From positions 1-58,500 of the forward strand of contig NZ_BLAE01000074.1 of the NCBI RefSeq assembly GCF_009687865.1: 58,500 bases of DNA. Direction: 5' to 3'. Every line of letters starts with the position of its first letter. Position 1 is the first letter of the stretch. The notes under the pieces were generated by a model, which saw nothing but the letters and a program-made list of their open reading frames with translations, had not been told where the DNA came from and did no database searches. Positions 8,022-15,661 of the stretch are shown here, one piece after another. This DNA comes from Acrocarpospora macrocephala (GTDB lineage: Bacteria; Actinomycetota; Actinomycetes; Streptosporangiales; Streptosporangiaceae). A program made the translations under genes and the position numbers.

Positions 8022-11000
8022 TCACAGCCGCCAGTCGATCTCACGTTCCGGCTGGTAGCGGCAGGTGGAGCCGGTGGAGACCGCCGAGCGGAGATGTCTG
8101 GCCAGTTCAGGATGGCGGTCGTCTAGTTTGCGTAAGGTGTCGCGGATGCGGGCGGTCACCGTCTTGCGGGCTCGTTCGGCCTCGTCGCCCAGGCGGCGAT
8201 CCCGGCCTGCCAGCCCCGCGGCGGCCCGCAGTTCGGCCAGGAGGGCTTGACGCTCCTGATCGAAGGCGACGGCACGCCGGTCGTCGCCCAGTTCGGCGGC
8301 CCGGTCGATCTCGTCGTCCAGCTGGGTGAGCCGTCGCCGGAACTGGGCTTTGGCCTCCTCGTCGAGGACGGCGTCGCCACCGAAACGCCGGGCGGCCACC
8401 ACGACCTCCCCGCCCTCCGGATCCAGCAGGCGCACGGCCGGAATGTCACCGCCAGGACTGCCAAGCAGATAGTGCAGATCGCGCAACCCTTTGGCGTCCG
8501 GCATATGAATGGTCAGCCCGCCGAAGCCCAGCGACCAGACTCCGCTCTCCATCCGGAACACCCCGCTCGGCTTCGGCGCCGGAGCCGCCGTGGCGTCGGC
8601 GTCGGCTTCGCGGCGCATCCGCCGGACCCGCTCGACCACGTGCCGCATGCCGATGGCCACGGCCTCCCGCTCCACCTCATCGATGAGTTCCTTCGCCACG
8701 GCCACATCCTCGCCGTCACCCCGGTCCACCAGCGTCGCCGCCAGCTGCATGCGCGCCTCGATCGACCACGGCCGCGCTTTCAACCGATCGGCGGACCGAT
8801 AAGCGGCGGTGAACTCCTCGACCGCGTCCGCGAACCGTCCCTGGGCGGCGTCGATCCTGGCCAGCCACAGATCGATGGGCCCACTGATGTCGCATCCGTA
8901 CAGCGAAACCAGCCACTGCCCCCGGTAGGGCGCGAGCTCTGCCCGCGTCCACGCGCACAACCGCGCATCGCCCGAGGCCACCGCGGCGTGCGCCAGAAAT
9001 CGCAACCCGAGCGCCATGACATTCCGCGGATACGGATCCACACCCGGGACGATCTCCGGCAACAAGCCCAGTGCCGCGGACACGTCCCCCTGATTCAGGG
9101 CCGTGATCCCCTCCAGCAGCTCGGGATACGGATGCCCGTGCTCCACGAGCTTCGCGTGCACCTCGCCCAGCTCGTCGAAACGACCCTGCATCAGCAGAAA
9201 GGCCCAGCGCAAATGATTGACCATGAACGGGAAGAAGGAATCGCCCTCCTCCCCGGCCGCGTCGATGGCCTGCTCAAGGAAGGTCTCCGCCTCCTCGAAC
9301 CGGCCCATCAGCGTGGTGATGATGCTCTGGTCGACGAACGCCGCGAACGTCAACCGGGGCATGCCGTCCCGCTCGGCGAACGTGGTCGAGGTGTCGTACT
9401 GCTCCAGATAGCTGGGATCGCCCTGCTCCAGCAGCGACACCCACCGCAACGACGCGGCGAAATGTTCCCCGTCGTGATCGCCCCTGCGGCGTGCCGTCTC
9501 GATCAGCTCGCCGGTGATCGCCGTCCGCTCCGCCGCGGTCCCCAGCCGCCAGATGGCGTCAAACCGCGAGCTCAGACTGAACGCCAGCGCCTCATCGTCC
9601 TGGTCGCGGCGAGCCAGCTCCGCCATATGCGCGGTGAGTTCTTCCGCCAGCGAGTCCAGCGAAGCCTGACCCGGGGGCCCAGGGTCGGCCACTCCCAGCA
9701 TCCGGGCATGCGCCTCCCGGATGAGATCGGTGGTCATCTGCGGGTTCCGGCCGGTTCGCAACCCGGGCGCTTCAGACCGATACATGCTGAGCGCGACCCG
9801 CGTCAGAAGATCCGGCGCGTCCACCTCCCTGGCCAGCTCCACGGCGATGCGGAAAACCCGTCTGGCCTCTTCGGGCTCCCCGGAATGATCGAGCGCCTCG
9901 CCGAGATCAAGAGCGATCATCGCCCGGCTGCGGGGATCCAGCGCCGCCGACACGTCGAACGCCCGGCGCAGATGCCCCATGCCCTCCTCGGAGGCCAGCC
10001 GCCTTCCGGCATCCCGCTCGGCCGCCCGCAACGACTGCACCACCCGCGCCGGATCCAGCTCATCCCCGGCCAGGTAGGCGTGATGCGCCTGATCCGCCGG
10101 AAATATCCACTCGGTCAACGCGGCCGACTCATCAAGGGCATGGATCACCGCGGCATGCCGCCGCCGCGCCTGCGGACCTTCGATCGTCGCGTACAACGTC
10201 TCCCTGACCAGGTCGTGCGCGAACGAGAACCGCCCGTCCTCCCCCGCCACGACCAGCCGGGCGTTCACCGCCTGGTTCAGCAGCGAGCCCACCCGTCCGG
10301 GCGGCGTGCCCGACGTGGCCGCCAGCACCTCCCGATGGAACTCGCGCCCCAGCACGGACGCCGCGGTCAGCAACTCGACCAGCGGCGGCGGCAGCAACGA
10401 CAGCCGCCGCTGCAGCGCATCCCTGACCCCCGGCGCGATCGCGCTCACCGATCCGCTGCTCCGCCACAGCCGAGCCGTCTGCTCGACGAAGAACGGATTA
10501 CCGCCGGTCCTGCGGTGAACCTCGTCCACCAGCTCCGGCTCCGGCTCCCGCCCGGCGGTCCGGGCCATCAGCGTGCCCACCTCGTCGCGGGCAAGCCCGG
10601 TCAACGTCACCGTCGTCGCCTTGGCCACCAGCGGCATGATCAGCGTCTCCAGCGGATGCCCGCCCGACTCGACCTCCACATCCCGGTACGTCCCGACCAG
10701 CAGTAGCCGCTCGAACCAGGTGTGCTGAGCCGCGAACTCCAGCATGCGCAGCGACGCCGTGTCAGCCCAGTGCAGATCGTCGAGTACGACCACCACCGGC
10801 CGCCGCTGTGACACCGAGGCCAGGGCAGCGGTGACCGCGTCGTACAACTGGAAAGCCTCGGCCGACCCCGGCGCGGGCTGCTCGCCCAGCAGCACGGTCA
10901 GATTGCCCCCGGCCGCCGCCGCGGCCGCCTCCCACTCCTGCGGCGTCGCGCTCCGCCGCAGCCCTCGCACGACCTGCACCCAGGGCCAGAACCCGGGCGC

Positions 11001-11204
11001 CCCCTCCGAATGCCAGCACGACCCGCTGAGCACCAGCGCCCCCAGCCGCCTGGCTTCCTCCACCGCCCCCGTGACCAGCGTCGTCTTCCCGATCCCCGCC
11101 TCACCCGTGACCAGCACCAGGCCGCCGTGGCTGTCCGCGGCCCGTTCGATCTCGGACCGCAGCACTCCCGCCGGGTGGTCTCGCCCGATGAGCACAGCCG
11201 TCAT
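8022..11204 (-). CDS. Large AAA/STAND-type ATPase regulator
   Basis: Encodes 1060 residues. The N-terminus has a MalT/LuxR-associated AAA module: Walker A GEAGIGKTT near residue 36, Walker B VVVVLDDLHWAD near 138, and the sensor-like segment TGGNPFFVEQ. A long helical region with TPR-like repeats (about 380-860) follows. The C-terminus lacks the usual LuxR helix-turn-helix. Instead it has the actinobacterial module that begins GLTIHMPDAKGLRDLHYLL and ends in a helical segment with ERARKTVTARIRDTLRKL. The frame extends to 11300, but ATG 11204 has a Shine-Dalgarno (GAGGTGG) and the canonical start IGRD soon after. It is probably a signal-responsive transcriptional activator; ligand and targets are unknown. 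Confidence 0.8.
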   Translation of the reverse strand: MTAVLIGRDHPAGVLRSEIERAADSHGGLVLVTGEAGIGKTTLVTGAVEEARRLGALVLSGSCWHSEGAPGFWPWVQVVRGLRRSATPQEWEAAAAAAGGNLTVLLGEQPAPGSAEAFQLYDAVTAALASVSQRRPVVVVLDDLHWADTASLRMLEFAAQHTWFERLLLVGTYRDVEVESGGHPLETLIMPLVAKATTVTLTGLARDEVGTLMARTAGREPEPELVDEVHRRTGGNPFFVEQTARLWRSSGSVSAIAPGVRDALQRRLSLLPPPLVELLTAASVLGREFHREVLAATSGTPPGRVGSLLNQAVNARLVVAGEDGRFSFAHDLVRETLYATIEGPQARRRHAAVIHALDESAALTEWIFPADQAHHAYLAGDELDPARVVQSLRAAERDAGRRLASEEGMGHLRRAFDVSAALDPRSRAMIALDLGEALDHSGEPEEARRVFRIAVELAREVDAPDLLTRVALSMYRSEAPGLRTGRNPQMTTDLIREAHARMLGVADPGPPGQASLDSLAEELTAHMAELARRDQDDEALAFSLSSRFDAIWRLGTAAERTAITGELIETARRRGDHDGEHFAASLRWVSLLEQGDPSYLEQYDTSTTFAERDGMPRLTFAAFVDQSIITTLMGRFEEAETFLEQAIDAAGEEGDSFFPFMVNHLRWAFLLMQGRFDELGEVHAKLVEHGHPYPELLEGITALNQGDVSAALGLLPEIVPGVDPYPRNVMALGLRFLAHAAVASGDARLCAWTRAELAPYRGQWLVSLYGCDISGPIDLWLARIDAAQGRFADAVEEFTAAYRSADRLKARPWSIEARMQLAATLVDRGDGEDVAVAKELIDEVEREAVAIGMRHVVERVRRMRREADADATAAPAPKPSGVFRMESGVWSLGFGGLTIHMPDAKGLRDLHYLLGSPGGDIPAVRLLDPEGGEVVVAARRFGGDAVLDEEAKAQFRRRLTQLDDEIDRAAELGDDRRAVAFDQERQALLAELRAAAGLAGRDRRLGDEAERARKTVTARIRDTLRKLDDRHPELARHLRSAVSTGSTCRYQPEREIDWRL

Positions 11205-11411
11205 GCCGTCCAGCCACCTCAGGTCCGGAAACGCGTACTCCGCACACGGTAGCGAGCCCGTATGACAAAACCAGAGGGCTCGGAGGCTGGTCACGCTCAT
11301 ACAGCACCGCGAGATCGGCGTCGCGCCCGCAACAACGTACCCACCGGACCGGAAAGCCCGGTACGTCCGGGGCGATCAGCTCGCCAACCGGACGCGCCGG
11401 GCCATACCCCG

Positions 11412-14171
11412 TCAGACGGGGGTGATGTTGTAGGTCGAGCCCTCCTTGGTCGAGAACTCGATCGTGTTGCCGCTGTCGTACGAGACCTGCTTGGTGCCCA
11501 CCCGGATGATGCGCACCTTCTGGCCCCAGGGGTTCACCAGCTTGACGTCGCCGCCGGCCTCGCTGGTGATGTCCACATATGTCACTCGGCCGGCGCTGAT
11601 CTCGCTGGAGATGACCAGGCCGCCCTTCTCCCGGAGCTTGACGAACGAGCCGTTCTTGCCCACTGGCCAGACCGGGAAGACCTTTACGGTGCCGTCGAAG
11701 CTCTGCACCAGCATGTTGTTGACGGCCTCGATGGTGCCGGCCTTCTCCAGGCCGTGGTTGCCGTCCGTGATGCGCAGGTTGCCCGCCATCCGGTTGTTGA
11801 TCTGCGTCTTGAGCCGGTCGATCAGGGTCTGCGCGGGGTAGCCCACGCGGGCGGCCTGGAGGAAGATCTTGGGGAAGCTGTTCTCCTGGCCCCACGAGTT
11901 CATCGCGTCGATCGTGTCGATGGCGATCTGCCGGTCCGCTTCGGGCGAGGTGATGCCCATCTGCTCACCCGGGTGGATGAACTCCAGGTTGATGGTGTTG
12001 TCGCCGGGGCGGATGTCCCGCCCGTCGCTCACCGTGCCGGGGTCGGCCAGCGCGAACACGGTCTTGCCGTTGTGCACGATCGTCGGCGCCGGCGGCAGGT
12101 GCTTGAGGATCTGCTTCCAGACCGGGCGCTTCTCCTTGTCGGCCTTGAGCAGCTCGCTGGCCTCGATCGTCTTGGTCAGCAGGAGCTTGAGCATGCCGAT
12201 GTCCGGGCTGGAGTTCTTCGCCCAGATGCCCTCATGCGGCCCCGAGTAGAGGTTGTACTGCTTCGCGGCCTTGTCCCACTCCAGGTAGTGCTCGAAGAAC
12301 TCGGCCACTTCCTTCATGACGGGGTAGGCCGTCATGGCCAGGAACTCGCGATCCCGCGTGTAGTCCCAGTACGCGATGTGCTGCGTCACCGTGAAAAGCC
12401 CGTTGACGACCTGCTGGTGGTAGTTGTTGTCGCTGGTGGCGCCGAAGGGCGAGATGCCGACCGGGAACAGCACGCCGCCGGGCACGCCGCCGCTCGGGAA
12501 ACGCGGGGTGATGTAGTCCGGTTTGACCCTGACCAGGTCCTCCTTCGCCCGCCGCCTGGCCTCGGGCAGGAAGTCCGCCACCAGGTCGTAGTACGGCAAC
12601 GCCAGGTCGGCCCGGTTGCTGGAGTACACGCCGTAGTAGTTGGCCTGCCAGTTGTAGTTGAGGTGCATGTCGCCACCCCACTGCGGGAAGTCCGAGGTGG
12701 CCCAGATGCCGTACAGGCCGGACGCCGTCTTCCCCTCACGCAGCGAGGAACCGAGCAGGTAGAGCTGGCCGTAGTAGAACTTCTCCAGCACGTCGTCGTC
12801 GAGATCGACATACGACTTCAGCCAGTACTGCTTCCACCAGTCGAGATGCGCGTCGTAGAGCGCGTCGACGGTGGCGCCGGTCTGCGCGCCGGCCAGCGCC
12901 AGCGCGGCCGGGGCCGGGTCGGCCGGATTCTGGCCGCCGCCCGCGACACCGGTGACGATGTTCACGGTCTCACCCGCGGGCAGGTCGAACACGATCTGAC
13001 CGGCCGGGCCGTTCGCGGTCGGCGAGCCGATCACCTGGCCGCCGATGACGCGGGTGGCGAGCGAGGCGCGGGTGGTCCAGCGCGGTGCCGCCAGGGTGGT
13101 ACGGGTGGCCCACACGCTGTCGCCGGAGACCCCGGAGGTGCTGGTCAGGCCGCCGCGCGCGTCGACGGAACCGGTCGAGGTCCGCGCCTGCAACCGCACG
13201 GTGTGGCTGCCGAGCGAGCGGATCTGGGTGACCACGATGTTGTCGTCGGCGCCGGTCCACGTCTTCATCGAGACCGGCTGGCCGCCGATGGTCATCGAGG
13301 TCTCGACGTCGCCCTTGAGGATGTTCTGCTCCTCGAGGAAAGGGTCGGTGGGCTGGGTCGGGCCCTCGGTGTCGTACAGCTCGAACTGGCCGATCCTGGC
13401 GCGCGGGTTGTTGATCGAGTCCGGGGTGGTGGCCTGGGTCGGCTCGGCGAGGTGTAGTCGCAGGTACCGCGCGGTGACCGGGGCGAACGTCCGGTCGGTG
13501 GTCGGGAGGTTGTTGCCGGTGACGGTGTCGACCGTGGTGTAGTTCTGGCCGTCGGTGCTGACCGAGAGCGTCCAGTCCTTGCTGGTGTTGGCGCTCTCGT
13601 TCGGGCGGGCGGCCGCGTCGTGCTTGAGGATGTAGCGCTTGAAGGTCTTGGCCGAGCCGAGGTCCAGGTTGAGGGTCTGCGGCTTGCCGACGTTCGACAC
13701 CCAGCCCTCGTAGCCCGCGCCCCAGTTGCCGTTGACCGCGCGGCTGGGCGGGAAGGAGGGGTGCGACGAGGAGGCCGTGGCCGTCGCCCCGATCGCCAGG
13801 TTGGCGGAGTTCTCCGCGCCGGTCGCGGGCGTGATCGTCACCGATCCGAGGGCGATCAGGGACGGCGACTGGGTGCCGATCCAGAAGTCGCCCTTGGAGA
13901 TGTAGAACGTCTTGTAGCCGACGCCGCCGCCGGAGGTGACGCCGATGTCGCCGTTTCCGAGCAGCGCGGTGTCCGGCATGGTGCGCGTGATCGAGTTCGC
14001 GTATGCCGGGGTCGTCCAGCGGCCCTTGATCGCGCCGACGAGCTGCTGGACCTGCGCCCACTGCTGGTCGGCGGTGGGGGTCGCCGCCCTGGCCGGGGTG
14101 GCGGTCAGCAGCGAGCCGGTGAGTGCCGTCGCGAGAGCGGCGGCTAACACAATGCGTCGCGGTCTTCTCAT
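11412..14171 (-). CDS. Secreted GH95-like glycoside hydrolase with inserted F5/8-type domain
   Basis: Encodes 919 residues. An N-terminal Sec signal (about 30 residues: twin Arg, hydrophobic core, ATPARA cleavage site) shows export. The region AYANSITRTMPDTALLGNGD is the start of a GH95-type N-terminal domain. About residues 110-275 form an F5/8 type C (CBM32-like) domain (LDLGSAKTFKRYILKH, TARYLRLHL, RIGQFELYDTE). The (alpha/alpha)6 region follows from about 395 (DAHLDWWKQYWLKSYVDL, NYNWQANYYGVYSSNRADL). A C-terminal beta-sandwich closes the protein. GH95 includes alpha-L-fucosidases and galactosidases; the substrate here is not determined. ATG 14171 was chosen for the signal peptide. A LacI-type palindrome lies 163 bp upstream. 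Confidence 0.75.
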   Translation of the reverse strand: MRRPRRIVLAAALATALTGSLLTATPARAATPTADQQWAQVQQLVGAIKGRWTTPAYANSITRTMPDTALLGNGDIGVTSGGGVGYKTFYISKGDFWIGTQSPSLIALGSVTITPATGAENSANLAIGATATASSSHPSFPPSRAVNGNWGAGYEGWVSNVGKPQTLNLDLGSAKTFKRYILKHDAAARPNESANTSKDWTLSVSTDGQNYTTVDTVTGNNLPTTDRTFAPVTARYLRLHLAEPTQATTPDSINNPRARIGQFELYDTEGPTQPTDPFLEEQNILKGDVETSMTIGGQPVSMKTWTGADDNIVVTQIRSLGSHTVRLQARTSTGSVDARGGLTSTSGVSGDSVWATRTTLAAPRWTTRASLATRVIGGQVIGSPTANGPAGQIVFDLPAGETVNIVTGVAGGGQNPADPAPAALALAGAQTGATVDALYDAHLDWWKQYWLKSYVDLDDDVLEKFYYGQLYLLGSSLREGKTASGLYGIWATSDFPQWGGDMHLNYNWQANYYGVYSSNRADLALPYYDLVADFLPEARRRAKEDLVRVKPDYITPRFPSGGVPGGVLFPVGISPFGATSDNNYHQQVVNGLFTVTQHIAYWDYTRDREFLAMTAYPVMKEVAEFFEHYLEWDKAAKQYNLYSGPHEGIWAKNSSPDIGMLKLLLTKTIEASELLKADKEKRPVWKQILKHLPPAPTIVHNGKTVFALADPGTVSDGRDIRPGDNTINLEFIHPGEQMGITSPEADRQIAIDTIDAMNSWGQENSFPKIFLQAARVGYPAQTLIDRLKTQINNRMAGNLRITDGNHGLEKAGTIEAVNNMLVQSFDGTVKVFPVWPVGKNGSFVKLREKGGLVISSEISAGRVTYVDITSEAGGDVKLVNPWGQKVRIIRVGTKQVSYDSGNTIEFSTKEGSTYNITPV

Positions 14172-14333
14172 GGTGGTGCCTTTCAGTACCTTTCGGTGAC
14201 CGGAGTTGAGCTCGGCGTGTTGGGAAACGGGGCCGGGCAGCAGGTATCCGCCCACGTCGGAAGCGGGCCGCTGAGCTCGAAGGTGGGTGGCGGTCGCCCT
14301 GGCTGGATGTTCCGGGTTGTCCGTAATGGCCTT

Positions 14334-14349
14334 GGGATAACGTTATCCC
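14334..14349. promoter_or_regulatory. LacI-family-type operator
   Basis: GGGATAACGTTATCCC is a perfect 16-bp palindrome centred on AACGTT, the form typical of LacI/GalR-family operators with a central CG. It lies upstream of the secreted glycosidase gene, which would suit sugar-responsive repression. No LacI-family gene is present in the window. Confidence 0.65.
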
Positions 14350-14502
14350 GAAGGCTAGAGTGTTACCGCGAGGTTTCAAAGAGCGAGCTTGGCAACAGAT
14401 TGGTCACGACGGGATCGGCTCGTTGGGGCGGGCTCTCGTTGATCAGCGGGTGCCGGATGCGAGAACGCCCGCCCACGATCTCTTCGGGGCGGCGTCGCCC
14501 TG

Positions 14503-15042
14503 TTATGCCACGCGGCGACCTACGTTCTGCGGGAATTGGCCGGTGACGTTACCGGGCGGACTGTAACGTGCCACCACGAAATAGGATGCGAATGGAAATA
14601 TGCTGCCCGCGGGGCATTGAGCAACAGCAATCGCGAGTTTGGTGGTGCTCTTCCATACCACTTGAGTGAAATTACCTGTTGCTCCAGAAAAGCCCGGATT
14701 GTTGTAGTTGTAGCTGGATGCCTCGGACATCCAGGATTTGAAGGCGTCCGTGAGTGCGGCGGTGGCGCTGGTGGCGCCGTACGTCGCAAACAGGCTCTCG
14801 CCATAGCGGCCTGCGGTTCGTGGATGCTGGAACCGGCATCCACGCGCCCACTGGTCGGCGGCCGGATACAGCGCATCGCTCCATGCCAGTGGCCTGGCAC
14901 CATACTTGGCCCGATTACTGTTCGCGCTAGCGAGGGTTTGGTCCTTCAGCCCCGGAGGCGGCTCCACCGAAGCCTGAGCGACAGCCGGCATGAGACCGAC
15001 GGCGAGAAGGGCTGAGGTTGCAACGAAGCGCATACGTGTCAT
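14503..15042 (-). CDS. Secreted CAP/SCP-domain protein
   Basis: Encodes 179 residues with a signal peptide (about 1-25, ending AQASV) and a CAP (cysteine-rich secretory/PR-1) domain. Typical elements are LASANSNRAKYGARPL, AADQWARGCRFQH, GESLFA, and the signature GNFTQVVWKSTTKLAIAVAQC. The CAP His and Glu positions appear intact (CRFQH, GES). This short form resembles fungal and plant PR-1 more than the long bacterial YkwD type. Alternative start: ATG 15033. The gene is flanked upstream by a decayed toxin remnant, and its base composition looks less GC-rich than its neighbours, so horizontal gain is possible. The molecular role of bacterial CAP proteins is not settled. Confidence 0.85.
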   Translation of the reverse strand: MTRMRFVATSALLAVGLMPAVAQASVEPPPGLKDQTLASANSNRAKYGARPLAWSDALYPAADQWARGCRFQHPRTAGRYGESLFATYGATSATAALTDAFKSWMSEASSYNYNNPGFSGATGNFTQVVWKSTTKLAIAVAQCPAGSIFPFASYFVVARYSPPGNVTGQFPQNVGRRVA

Positions 15043-15123
15043 AACTATATGTTGTAGTATGACTACACAAAGTAATCAAGGATCTCGTGATCAAGGTACC
15101 TGCCGCACACCTCAGCCCGCTCA

Positions 15124-15230
15124 TTAGAACTGAACCCGCACCAGGTCCAAGATCTCCACGTGGCGCTGATTTTCAAGAATCAAGTACGTGATCATGCCCT
15201 GATTCTTCGCCCGGCGTCGTCGGTGTCGCG
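15124..15230 (-). pseudogene. Remnant of RelE/ParE-like toxin C-terminus
   Basis: On the minus strand this stretch reads a peptide ending ITYLILENQRHVEILDLVRV. It matches the pattern of the C-terminus of the intact toxin at 18848-19102 (LYLILEDQRRVAVLQITWIG). The DNA is also visibly similar. The upstream part is unrelated Arg-rich sequence with no proper start, so this is a truncated copy. Confidence 0.6.
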
Positions 15231-15661
15231 GTGGGGAAGATGCCATGGCCTTACTCGTGGTGCAAGAGAGATTCACTGCGGCCGGCTCCCGGCTCTTCGG
15301 GGGAGCCGGCCTCCCGGTCGCACGGATGACCGACTCCGTCAACTCCGGGACCCGTCGTCCATGACCCAGCGTGCGACTTCGACGATCAGCCTGCCCAGGC
15401 TGGTGATCGCCTGCACGACCTGCCATCCGGACGTCCGGCGGTGCATTTCCTGGTTACGCTCATCCTGTCGGTCCACGGCTTCCTCGATTCGTCGTGATCT
15501 GTTTCCTCGGGAGAATTTGATGGGAAAGAGGCGGCCACTCGACAGGCATTCCGGACACCGGCCGCTGACGTTTTCTCAACTGCGCAGATGACGGGCGTCG
15601 GATTTAGTGGGCAACCGTCCGGGGCATTCGGACACGACAGCCGGTGGACAGGGGAGGCACC
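15231..15661. other. Gene-poor spacer
   Basis: I see no supportable gene here. The ORFs present have biased, Arg-rich translations and no ribosome-binding sites. The right end holds the leader of the NTPase gene at 15662 with its GGGGAGG Shine-Dalgarno. Confidence 0.4.
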
